Source: Apodemus sylvaticus (Eukaryota > Chordata > Mammalia > Rodentia > Muridae). From it: a stretch of 64,000 nucleotides of DNA. Each line of letters starts with the position of its first letter. The stretch's first letter is position 1. The stretch spans positions 58,927,754 through 58,991,753 of the forward strand of contig NC_067495.1 of NCBI RefSeq assembly GCF_947179515.1, in the 5' to 3' direction. The notes below the pieces were generated by a model. The model made no database searches and had not been told where the DNA came from. It saw only the letters and a list, made by a program, of their open reading frames with translations. The translations under genes were made by a program, and so were the position numbers. Shown here one piece after another: positions 48,873-58,202 of this stretch.

Positions 48873-51844
48873 GCTTCCCCCCACCCAACTCCGGAGCTAA
48901 TAAGGAAACATTACTAGACCTAATAAGGAAAATTGGTATGAGACTTTTGGTTCCATAATCATTGGTGGCTTGCTAAAACGAGGCCAACGTTCAAAGTGCC
49001 TCAATGAATTGGTAACAAGAATATTTGGGAGCAAGAATGGAGAGAAGCAAATAAGAGAGGGAGGGAAGGATGGAGGGAGAGGGAGGAAAGGAGGGAGAAA
49101 CAGCTAAGTTCTAAAGGCCATGTGTCCAACTTTCTTCAAGGTTGACTTGGTATTATCAGGCTGACAGCTTTTGGCAGTCCACTTCTATTTAATTAGCTGT
49201 GCATCTTTAAGTAAGCAATGTAAACTAGGGGAGTTGGGGAGGAAACATGATGCACTTGTTCTCAAAGCAAACTTTTATGCTTGCATACAGAGTGTTGTTT
49301 AGGAAGATATTAAATTTTTTTCAGGTTCTTATTTAATTATTATTATAGTCATAATAATAAAGAATATATGCCTAATGATAAAATGAATGAATACTCATGT
49401 GCTCCCATTATAGAACCCACAGTGGTATTAACACCATTACACTAAGACTGCTAGAATTCAAGGTCATGAAACGTTGGTCAGCTATGTTCATTGCCCTAAA
49501 ATTCTACCTAACATGTGGTTGGTGTGTCATGATATTTCTTTCCTCTTCAGATCATCCCCTCCAGCAATACCTCAAAGCTTAACATTGTCCTAAATTTAGG
49601 ATGTATTATTCTCTTAAATGTTAATAACATATACTCTTTAACAATAGTGTTGCTTTCTTTGGAAATTTATACATCAAAATTAAATGCATCCTCTAACAAG
49701 CTAGGCCTGTTAGACATTATTATGCCAGATTTACCTAGGAGGTTTCAGTCAGGGTCATTGCCGTTGATAGCTTGTAGCTTGTTGAATAAATATGCCAAAA
49801 TTCATTTCTCTTTTCTCCTATCAGTAGATATTTGGCATTTCTGCTTCTATAAACAAAGCTCCTCTGAACATTCATGCATGTGCTTCCTGGTCACATGTAC
49901 AAAAGTTTCACTGGAATATGAATCTTGGAAAAGAAACTGCAGCCAGAATTTCTGTTTTCATCGCCCAAAGTTTAGCCTATGAGTCAGAACTACAGCATGC
50001 CCTTGTTCACACAAAGAGAGTCAGGAGTGCTGCTGCTGTCCAAAACATTGTGAGAACTGAGTAGAGGAGAAAGGAGAAGGGAAAACGGAGAGGAGAAACG
50101 TGTCTAGTGAAACCTGCATTTACTTGGGCTTTTAATCAAAGTGAAGACTAGATTCTAAGAATCATCTTCATTAGTTTTGTTCTCCCCTACTTTCTTTTAC
50201 TAATTTTTATGGTATCATTTTTTTAAGTACATGTCTATACAACAAGATGGTGATTGTTTTAACATTCTCTTAGGTATACATTTGATTAGATTATTTGAAC
50301 TACAATGACTGTAAACATGTATATTTCTTTAACTTTGTAATTGATAATGCAATACCTACCCTCCTAACAAATGTGTGCAGTGTTATATTAACTGTAGATA
50401 GAATTTGTATCACACAGCTTTCAAATTTCTCTGGCTTAAGTGACTCACTAAAGAGCAATGCTTTTTCTTAAAGTCTTCTTTTAAAGAATAATTTATCTAT
50501 TTTCTGTATTTTTCCACTTTGTTAACTTGACATGTAATTTGTACCTAAAAATATTATTAGTGTTTTCACTTACCTGTATGGACACTTTTATCTTTTATAA
50601 ATAATCCTGTTGTTCGTCTGCTTTCATCTATGTAGCAGTCAAAATCATATTATTTCCTGTGGTATTTTACTTTTCTTGCCTCTTGAGTTTCTAGTAGATA
50701 GTGGGCTGCAAAGGGGAAAGAACATACATTAATTGTCTTCTGCTTCTTTCTGGACTCAAAATGGAGGCACAATATTTACCCAAGTGAATGATTTTAAGCA
50801 AAACAGTGAGTGATGTTCTTTGCACTTGGCTGACTTGTATATTTGAAATGGACTCCTTTCTTTAAAAACATGTGGCTCTGCTAGCCTTGGTTTGGTTTAA
50901 TTTTTAGTTATGACATGAAAAGGTTTGTGAAAAAGAATAGGGGCCACCATTTTACTAACTTTTCATATTTATAGAACTAGCATTTGAAATTCTTTTATTT
51001 TTTTTATTTTTTCTTTCTTTCTTTTTTTCACTCAGGTCTTGAAGAAAGGTTAGTATTCCTGTCCTGAAGACTTATAAAATATAGTCTAAGTTTTCTTTGC
51101 TTGTACCTTGCCAGAGATGTTCATTTGAGTGGGAGGGAAAAGAACTGAATACTTTTCCGGTTTCTAGGGACTATACTAAGCATGAAAACAAAGAGCCATT
51201 AGTAAAAAGCAGAGGTGAATATTGAGAAGATATTAAGGAAAGGAAAACTATATTGAATTTAGAAAGAGATAAATGTGGCTTGGTATGAAATCATTTTAAC
51301 CCTGTCCTTTATTATTCTTCCTTGTTTCCTCTGTTCAGTATTAATGAGAAAATAATTATGTTTTGTTTGGTTGTTAGGGTGTGATAAAACCTCTAAGCAC
51401 AAGAAGTAAACTCTAGTTCTGGCTCATTTTTCTTCCTTCTTTGGTAGAGAAACACAGATAAATCATGGAAGTTGTAGTCCTATGGCTATGAGTGCAGACA
51501 ATTGACGTCTTTGAAGCAGATAAACATAAGAAGTCACTTGTATTTTATTTAATTTTTGACATAGGACATGAAACAAAGACAAAATTTGATATTTGGTTAG
51601 CAAGAAGCATATTCTATTTGGACAAATGAAGTCATTACTAAAAGAGATAGAGAACTAACAACAGTGAGGAGTTTAGAATTGCTTTTCTGTCTCTTTACTT
51701 TCATATCTACCTGAAGAGTGTAGGCACAGATCTTGGATCTAAGCACATAGACTAGGTGACTTCTAAAGCACTAACCTCATCCAGGGAACCTACAAGTCTT
51801 GTAAAGGTTTTGACAGCATCCCTCACACTATTCAACAGTTCTGT
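48873..51844. other. Unique intron, no gene
   Basis: No repeat family recognised apart from the purine tract and T/C-rich runs near 50995-51030. The 111-residue frame at 49647-49982 has no recognisable domain. Confidence 0.5.
49054..49100. repeat. GGGA-rich purine tract
   Basis: GAGGGAGGGAAGGATGGAGG and similar units; all purine apart from single T. Confidence 0.85.
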
Positions 51845-51856
51845 GTATCGTTTCTT

Positions 51857-52196
51857 TTTTTTTTTCTTTTTTTTTATTCGATATATTTTTTATTTGCATT
51901 TCAAATGATGTCCCCTTTTCTAGCCCCCCACTCCCCGAAAGTCCCGTAAGTCCCCTTCTCTACCCCTGTCCTCCCACCCACCCCTTCCCACTTCCTCGTT
52001 CTGGTTTTGCCGAATACTGCTTCACTGAGTCTTTCCAGAACAAGGGGCCACTCTTCCTTTCTTCTTGTACCTCATTTGATGTGTAGATTATGTTTTGGGT
52101 ATTCCAGTTTTCTAGGTTAATATCCACTTATTAGTGAGTGCATACCATGATTCACCTTTTGAGTCAGGGTTACCTCACTTAGTATGATGTTCTCTA
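51857..52196 (-). mobile_element. 5'-truncated L1 3' end just upstream of Ar exon 2
   Basis: About 330 bp of the same L1 3' UTR plus the last codons of ORF2, in minus orientation. It is flanked by GTATCGTTTCTT (51845-51856) and GTATCATTTCTT (52197-52208), a 12-bp duplication with one mismatch. By eye it is about nine-tenths identical to the matching part of the full-length L1. It lies roughly 0.77 kb before exon 2. Confidence 0.92.
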
Positions 52197-52208
52197 GTAT
52201 CATTTCTT

Positions 52209-52912
52209 AGGAAAAGTGTATGGTACAAGGATTCTGTTACATTTTTGTTACAGAACAGGGAAAGGGACAAGCCCATGTGATACTGAGAGGCTCAAGAAGG
52301 AAGCAAAGGAATTTATATAAAAGAACAATGAAAACCGGTATGATAATACTAATTTATCCCTTACTCGTATATTAATATCAAAAGTAACTGATTCATCAGA
52401 TAAACATAAGTAAACATCAGTAAAGCCATCTGATTCATGTTGTCACAGCAATAACTCAGTACTACAGGTGACAATATTGCTGTTTTACAGGTAAGACTCC
52501 ATGCTCCAAGAACTAAAATATATGAAAGTCTTCTGGTATTTGATACAGGTTGATCATAGTCCTCTCTTTGGAAGAAGTAAGATATAGAGTTAGGCTCATA
52601 CCATTTCATGACTGTATGTGTTGTCATTAATGAATCACATTAAATTGATACCTTAACTTCAGGTTTCCAGTCATCTTCCTTCTCTTACAAATGCAGAGCC
52701 CATGAGATTGTCTGCTCCCTCAGAATTTGTTGAATTCCTTGGCAGGATTCAAAGTGTCCTGCCAGTACCATGGGAAACCTTACAAACACCACACTCAGAG
52801 AAGGTCTCAAGAGTTCAGCTTCATACTGATTCACTTGAGCAATCCATAGAATAGTGACTTATATGTACAGTGTCTCAGAAGACCATAGAGTTCTGATGGA
52901 TTTCTGCCACCC
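52209..52912. other. Unique intron immediately upstream of exon 2
   Basis: Ordinary sequence between the L1 3' end and the exon 2 acceptor. No repeat recognised. Confidence 0.6.
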
Positions 52913-52961
52913 ACTGACATCTGCTGCTTTGTTCTGTGTGTGTGTGCGTATGTCTTTTCAG
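52913..52961 (+). other. Ar: 3' splice acceptor region of Ar intron 1
   Basis: The acceptor AG is at 52960-52961, just before exon 2. The tract upstream is not a clean polypyrimidine run: it reads TGTTCTG, then a (TG)n stretch, then GCGTATGTCTTTTCAG, so only about the last eight bases are pyrimidine-rich. A branch-point-like CACTGAC lies at about 52911-52917, some 45 bases from the AG. The exon assignment fixes the acceptor; the branch point is inferred from motif and distance only. Confidence 0.8.
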
Positions 52962-53113
52962 TTTGGACAGTACCAGGGACCACGTTTTACCCATCGACTA
53001 TTACTTTCCACCCCAGAAGACCTGCCTGATCTGTGGAGATGAAGCTTCTGGCTGTCACTATGGAGCGCTCACTTGTGGCAGCTGCAAGGTCTTCTTCAAA
53101 AGAGCTGCTGAAG
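52962..53113 (+). CDS. Ar: Androgen receptor, coding exon 2 (first zinc finger of the DNA-binding domain)
   Basis: This exon encodes part of the androgen receptor, a ligand-activated nuclear transcription factor. The first base completes an Arg codon begun in exon 1. Fifty full codons follow, and the last base (G) opens the codon finished by exon 3. The peptide runs from LDSTRDHVLPIDYYF through the first C4 zinc finger, with the pattern Cys-x2-Cys-x13-Cys-x2-Cys (CLIC ... CGSC), and ends KVFFKRAAE. The P-box residues Gly-Ser...Val are the AR/GR/PR/MR class that reads TGTTCT half-sites. The upstream TRDHVLPIDYYF and the GALTC within the finger separate AR from PR, MR and GR, which have other residues there. 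The length of 152 bp equals the known length of AR exon 2. It is bounded by AG at 52960-52961 and GT at 53114-53115. No frameshift or missing zinc ligand is seen. The gene is X-linked in mammals; the rest of the coding sequence is outside the window. Confidence 0.98.
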
Positions 53114-53122
53114 GTAAAATGT
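53114..53122 (+). other. Ar: 5' splice donor of Ar intron 2
   Basis: The junction reads GAAG|GTAAAA. The intron starts with a usable GTAAAA donor after a consensus G at the last exon base. It leaves the reading frame in phase 1, as expected for AR exon 2 joining exon 3. Confidence 0.9.
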
Positions 53123-53989
53123 CTTACCTACTTCCTGATATTTTCCCCTGCTCTTTTGCCTCCCAGAGAAGGACAGTGACCTTCCAGGGCCCTCTGATAA
53201 TCTAAGAGGCTGAGTCATTAGCAAGGACCCTCTCACAGTACAAAGAAGCACATGGTTGTATTTGCTGAGCTGTGTTGGTTGCCCTGGTTGTACGAGCAAT
53301 GAAGGTGATGTAGATGGTCCCAGCTGGTACTTGGTGCTTGGTGGCTCCTAGGAATGAAAGCAAAATTAATGATTTGAAAAATTAAATTTCCTTCCTGCTT
53401 GTTTTCAACTCTGCTTCCTAGTGAGGAAAAAAAAAGCCTGTCCTTATTAGAGAGGTTAGAAGTGGAGAAACCCCAACTGAGTCTACAGGCTGTTTTCTGT
53501 AGAGAATATGAGGCTGTTCCTTAGCAAAAGCTTCCTGGCTTTACCCCCAGAAAAGGAAGTGTTCTCAGTGTTCAGCAGACCATCAGTGTCTGCACCTGCT
53601 CCCTCCTGCTTGCTGCCTCTTTGGGACCTCTCTTTGCAATAAGAACTCCAAGGTAGGGAAGAATCAGAGAGAAGCATTAGAGGATTGCCTTCAGGGCATG
53701 ACAGTTGTTTCAGAATCCCAGTGTAACTTGCATTTTGTATCCAGCTAAGTGTGATGAAGCCTTTACTTGTTATCTGCACTAATTAGGATGTTTCTAACCT
53801 ACATCATCTAGCAAAACTCCCATTCCAGTCCTTTAATGTAGTCCAGTGATCCCTCCCTTCTTAATCACTGGGTGGGGGTGGGGGGTGGGGTTAAACCTTC
53901 ATTCATACACTCTACTAATTTTCCTCAGTCTGGTATTCCTTTTTCAAAGAGACAATGAAAAGCTGTCCCTACAGGGTCTACTGTGGCAG
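53123..53989. other. Unique start of intron 2
   Basis: Ordinary sequence with a short G-run GGGTGGGGGTGGGGGGTGGG at 53870-53889 that could form a quadruplex. No repeat until the L1/B1 insertion. Confidence 0.6.
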
Positions 53990-53998
53990 CAGACTCAG
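53990..53998. repeat. Left outer target-site duplication (CAGACTCAG) of the B1
   Basis: CAGACTCAG here matches 60799-60807 exactly. On the right side the next bases are TTTTAAAT, which resembles an L1 endonuclease target. On the left the next bases are CTGTTTTTTT, so a three-base difference at the junction is unexplained. Confidence 0.6.
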
Positions 53999-54008
53999 CT
54001 GTTTTTTT

Positions 54009-54040
<32 letters not shown>

Positions 54041-54079
54041 TTTGTTTGTTTTTTTTTTTTTTTGTCTTTTTTTTTTATT

Positions 54080-54319
54080 TGATATAATTTATTTACATTT
54101 CAAATGATTTCCCCTTTTCTAGCCCCCCCCCCACTCCCCGAAAGTCCCGTAAGCCCCCTTCTCTTCCCCTGTCCTCCCTCCCACCCCCTCCCAGTTCCCC
54201 GTTCTGGTTTTGCCAAATACTGTTTCACTGAGTCTTTCCAGAACCAGGGACCACTCCTGCTTTCTTCTTGTATCTCATTTGATGTGTGGATTATGTTTTG
54301 GGTATTCCAGTTTTCTAGG
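54080..54319 (-). other. L1 3' UTR with polypurine tract
   Basis: Between the ORF2 stop and the A tail is about 240 bp. On the L1 strand it holds a G/A-rich tract (C-rich on + at about 54119-54215) and ends in a consensus-like ATTTGAAATGTAAAT stretch before the tail. The same 3' end recurs at 18270-18500, 26961 and 51867. G-runs in this tract could form a quadruplex on the minus strand; that is inference. Confidence 0.85.
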
Positions 54320-57300
54320 TTAATAACCACTTATTAGTGAGTGCATACCATGATTCACCTTTTGAGTCTGGGTTACCTCACTTAGTATGATGTTCTCTAG
54401 CTCCATCCATTTGCCTAAGAATTTCATGAATTCATTGTTTCTAATGGCTGAATAGTACTCCATTGTGTAGATATACCACATTTTTTGTATCCACTCTTCT
54501 GTTGAGGGATACCTGGGTTCTTTCCAGCATCTGGCAATTATAAATAGGGCTGCTATGAACATAGTAGAGCATGTATCCTTATTACATGGTGGGGAATCCT
54601 CTGGGTATATGCCCAGGAGTGGTATAGCAGGATCTTCTGGAAGTGAGGTGCCCAGTTTTCGGAGGAACCGCCAGACTGCTTTCCAGAGTGGTTGTACCAA
54701 TTTGCAACCCCACCAGCAGTGGAGGAGTGTTCCTCTTTCTCCGCACCCTCTCCAACACCTGCTGTCTCCTGAATTTTTAATCTTAGCCATTCTGACTGGT
54801 GTAAGATGAAATCTTAGGGTTGTTTTGATTTGCATTTCCCTAATGACTAATGAAGTGGAGCATTTTTTAAGATGCTTCTCCGCCATCCGAAGTTCTTCAG
54901 GTGAGAATTCTTTGTTTAACTCTGTACCCCATTTTTTAATAGGGTTGTTCGGTTTTCTGGAGTCTAACTTCTTGAGTTCTTTATATATATTGGATATTAG
55001 CCCTCTATCTGATGTAGGATTGGTGAAGATCTTTTCCCAATTTGTTGGTTGCCGATCTGTCCTCTTGACGGTGTCCTTTGCCTTACAGAAACTCTGTAAC
55101 CTTATGAGGTCCCATTTGTCAATTCTTGCTCTTAGAGCATACGCTATTGGTGTTCTGTTCAGAAACTTTCTCCCTGTACCGATGTCCTCAAGGGTCTTCC
55201 CCAGTTTCTTTTCTATTAGCTTCAGAGTGTCTGGCTTTATGTGGAGGTCCTTGATCCATTTGGATTTGAGCTTAGTACAAGGAGACAAGGATGGATCAAT
55301 TCGCATTCTTCTGCATGCTGACCTCCAGTTGAACCAGCACCATTTGTTGAAAAGGCTATCTTTTTTCCATTGGATGTTTTCAGCCTCTTTGTCGAGGATC
55401 AAGTGGCCATAGGTGTGTGGGTTCATTTCTGGATCTTCAATCCTGTTCCATTGATCCTCCTGCCTGTCACTGTACCAATACCATGCAGTTTTTAACACTA
55501 TTGCTCTGTAGTATTGCTTGAGGTCAGGGATACTGATTCCCCCAGATTTTCTTTTGTTGCTGAGAATAGTTTTAGCTATCCTGGGTTTTTTGTTGTTCCA
55601 GATGAATTTGATAATTGCTCTTTCTAACTCTGTGAAGAATTGAGTTGGGATTTTGATGGGTATTGCATTGAATCTGTATAGTGCTTTAGGCAAAATGGCC
55701 ATTTTAACTATATTGATTCTACCGATCCATGAGCATGGGAGGTTTTCCCATTTTTTGAGGTCTTCTTCCATTTCCTTCTTCAGAGTCTTGAAGTTCTTGC
55801 CATACAGATCTTTCGCATGTTTGGTAAGAGTCACCCCAAGATACTTTATACTGTTTGTGGCTATTGTGAAGGGGGTCATTTCCCTAATTTCTTTCTCAGC
55901 CTGCTTATCCTTTGAGTATAGGAAGGCCACTGATTTGCTTGAGTTGATTTTGTAACCTGCCACTTTGCTGAAGTTGTTTATCAGCTGTAGGAGCTCTCTA
56001 GTGGAGTTCTTTGGGTCACTTAGGTAGACGATCATGTCGTCTGCAAATAATGATAGTTTGACTTCCTCCTTTCCAATTTGTATCCCTTTGACCTCCTTAT
56101 GTTGTCGAATTGCCCGAGCTAGTACCTCAAGTACAATATTGAAAAGATAAGGAGAAAGGGGGCAGCCTTGTCTGGTCCCTGATTTCAGTGGGATTGCTTC
56201 AAGTTTCTCTCCGTTTAGTTTGATGCTGGCTACCGGTTTGCTGTATATTGCTTTTACTATGTTTAGGTATGGGCCTTGAATTCCTGTTCTCTCCAAGACT
56301 TTAAGCATGAAAGGATGCTGAATTTTGTCAAATGCTTTTTCAGCATCCAATGAAATGACCATATGATTTTGTTCTTTGAGTTTGTTTATGTAGTGGATTG
56401 TATTGATGGATTTCCGTATATTGAACCAACCCTGCATTCCCGGGATAAAGCCTACTTGATCATGGTGGATGATCGTTTTGATGTGTTCTTGGATTCGGTT
56501 GGCAAGAATTTTGTTGAGTATTTTTGCATCGATGTTCATAAGGGAAATTGGTCTGAAGTTCTCTTTCTTTGTTGGATCTTTGTGTGGCTTTGGTATCAGC
56601 GTAATTGTGGCTTCGTAGAAGGAATTGGGTAGTGTTCCTTCTGTTTCTATTTTGTGGAATAGTTTGAAGAGTATTGGTGTTAACTCTTCTTTGAAGGTCT
56701 GGTAGAATTCTGCACTGAAACCATCTGGTCCTGTGCTTTTTTTGGTTGGAAGACTTTCTATGACTCCTTCTATTTCTTTAGGCTTTATGGGACTGTTTAG
56801 ATGGTCTAGTTGGTCCTGATTTAATTTTGGTATTTGGTATCTGTCAAGGAAATTGTCCATTTCCTCCAGATTCTCCAGTTGTGTTGAGTACAGGCTCTTG
56901 TAGTAGGATCTGATGATTTTTTGGATTTCCTCAGTTTCCGTTGTTATGTCTCCCTTTTCATTTCTAAGTTTGTTAATTTGGATACTTTCTCTGTGCCCTT
57001 TGGTCAGTCTGGCTAAGGGTTTATCTATCTTGTTGATTTTCTCAAAGAACCAGCTCCTAGTTTTGTTGATTTTTTGTATGGTTCTCTTTGTTTCTACTTG
57101 ATTGATTTCGGCCCTGAGTTTGATGATTTCCTGCCTTCTACTCCTCCTGGGTGAAATAGCTTCTTTTTGTTCTAGGGCTTTCAGGTGTGTCATTAAGTTG
57201 GTAATGTATGCTCTCTCCATTTTCTTTTTGGAGGCACTCAGGGCTATGAGTTTTCCTCTTAGCACTGCTTTCATTGTGTCCCATAGATTTGGGTATGTTG

Positions 57301-58144
57301 TGTTTTCATTTTCATTGTGTTCTAAAAAGTCTTTAATTTCTTTCTTTATTTCTTCCTTGACCAAGGTGTCATTGAGTAGAGTATTGTTCAATCTCCACGT
57401 GTTTGTGGGTTTTCTGTTGTTTCTGTTGCTATTGAAGACCACTTTTATTCCATAGTGATCAGATAGGAGGCATGGGATTAGTTCTATCTTTTTATATTTG
57501 TTGAGGTCTGTCTTGTGACCAATTATATGGTCGATTTTGGAGAAGGTACCATGAGGTGCTGAAAAAAAGGTATATTCTTTTGTTTTAGGATAGAATGTTC
57601 TATATATATCAGTTAAATCTAATTGGTCCAAAGCTTCAATTAGTTTCATTGTGTCCTTGTTTAGTTTCTGTTTTCCTGATCGGTCCATTGAGGAAAGTGC
57701 AGTGTTGAAGTCACCAACAATTATTGTGTTAGGTGCAATGTGTGCTTTGAGTTTTAATAAAGTTTCTTTTATGAAAGAGGGTGCCCTTGCATTTGGAGCA
57801 TAGATGTTCAGGATTGAGAGTTCTTCTTGTTGTATTTTTCCTTTGACCAGCAAGAAGTGTCCCTCAGAGTCTCTTTTGATGACTTTGGGTTGAAAGTCAA
57901 TTTTATCTGATATTAAAATGGCTACTCCAGCTTGTTTCCTGAGACCATTTGCTTGTAAAATTGTCTTCCAGCCTTTTACTCTAAGGTAGTGTTTGTCTTT
58001 GACCCTTAGGTGTGTTTCCTGTAAGCAGCAAAATGTAGGGTCCTGTTTACGTATCCAGTCAGTTAGTCTGTGTCTTTTTATTGGGGCATTGAGTCCATTG
58101 ATGTTAAGAGATATTAAGGAATAGTGATTGTTACTTCCTATCAT
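54320..58144 (-). CDS. L1 ORF2p, endonuclease and reverse transcriptase (1274 aa)
   Basis: ORF2p nicks target DNA and reverse-transcribes L1 RNA from the nick. The N-terminal APE-type endonuclease shows Asn14 (NING), Glu43 (LQETH), Asp145 and Asn147 (GDFN), Asp205 and the Ser-Asp-His at 228-230. The reverse transcriptase has Asp600 in SLDAEKAFD and the catalytic FADDM at 700-704. The C-terminal Cys/His motif C-x3-C-x7-H-x4-C is present at 1130-1147. The protein ends in SLISGY, as murid ORF2p does, and every key residue checked is there. The first Met used (MIGSNN) is the only in-frame ATG after an upstream stop, so the N-terminus is a few residues shorter than in mouse ORF2p. Human L1 ORF2 can be translated without a strict AUG, so this need not disable it. 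Confidence 0.95.
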   Translation of the reverse strand: MIGSNNHYSLISLNINGLNAPIKRHRLTDWIRKQDPTFCCLQETHLRVKDKHYLRVKGWKTILQANGLRKQAGVAILISDKIDFQPKVIKRDSEGHFLLVKGKIQQEELSILNIYAPNARAPSFIKETLLKLKAHIAPNTIIVGDFNTALSSMDRSGKQKLNKDTMKLIEALDQLDLTDIYRTFYPKTKEYTFFSAPHGTFSKIDHIIGHKTDLNKYKKIELIPCLLSDHYGIKVVFNSNRNNRKPTNTWRLNNTLLNDTLVKEEIKKEIKDFLEHNENENTTYPNLWDTMKAVLRGKLIALSASKKKMERAYITNLMTHLKALEQKEAISPRRSRRQEIIKLRAEINQVETKRTIQKINKTRSWFFEKINKIDKPLARLTKGHRESIQINKLRNEKGDITTETEEIQKIIRSYYKSLYSTQLENLEEMDNFLDRYQIPKLNQDQLDHLNSPIKPKEIEGVIESLPTKKSTGPDGFSAEFYQTFKEELTPILFKLFHKIETEGTLPNSFYEATITLIPKPHKDPTKKENFRPISLMNIDAKILNKILANRIQEHIKTIIHHDQVGFIPGMQGWFNIRKSINTIHYINKLKEQNHMVISLDAEKAFDKIQHPFMLKVLERTGIQGPYLNIVKAIYSKPVASIKLNGEKLEAIPLKSGTRQGCPLSPYLFNIVLEVLARAIRQHKEVKGIQIGKEEVKLSLFADDMIVYLSDPKNSTRELLQLINNFSKVAGYKINSSKSVAFLYSKDKQAEKEIREMTPFTIATNSIKYLGVTLTKHAKDLYGKNFKTLKKEMEEDLKKWENLPCSWIGRINIVKMAILPKALYRFNAIPIKIPTQFFTELERAIIKFIWNNKKPRIAKTILSNKRKSGGISIPDLKQYYRAIVLKTAWYWYSDRQEDQWNRIEDPEMNPHTYGHLILDKEAENIQWKKDSLFNKWCWFNWRSACRRMRIDPSLSPCTKLKSKWIKDLHIKPDTLKLIEKKLGKTLEDIGTGRKFLNRTPIAYALRARIDKWDLIRLQSFCKAKDTVKRTDRQPTNWEKIFTNPTSDRGLISNIYKELKKLDSRKPNNPIKKWGTELNKEFSPEELRMAEKHLKKCSTSLVIREMQIKTTLRFHLTPVRMAKIKNSGDSRCWRGCGERGTLLHCWWGCKLVQPLWKAVWRFLRKLGTSLPEDPAIPLLGIYPEDSPPCNKDTCSTMFIAALFIIARCWKEPRYPSTEEWIQKMWYIYTMEYYSAIRNNEFMKFLGKWMELENIILSEVTQTQKVNHGMHSLISGY

Positions 58145-58202
58145 TTTTGACGTTATTTTTTAAATTTGATTGCTTAACTTATTTGGGTTTGATGAAAGGT
58201 TA

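Larger units (their letters stand above)
1..52961 (+). other. Ar: Ar intron 1 (3' part)
   Basis: Everything upstream of exon 2 is intronic by inference, because AR exon 1 directly precedes exon 2 in the transcript and no exon 1 sequence (the long N-terminal domain with glutamine tracts) is present. At least 53 kb of intron 1 is here. It is AT-rich and full of interspersed repeats. I found no convincing independent gene in it. Confidence 0.85.

Noticed and set aside
48703..48900. RERERE / SLSLSL frames
   Set aside because: Translation of the CT tract.
53114..53205. Read-through of exon 2 into intron 2 as an alternative C-terminus
   Set aside because: The frame continues about 30 codons past the GTAAAA donor, but nothing supports intron retention; the donor is good.
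54825..57455. Long plus-strand frames such as 54825-55412 and 57102-57455
   Set aside because: They are the antisense of L1 ORF2 and have no domain of their own.
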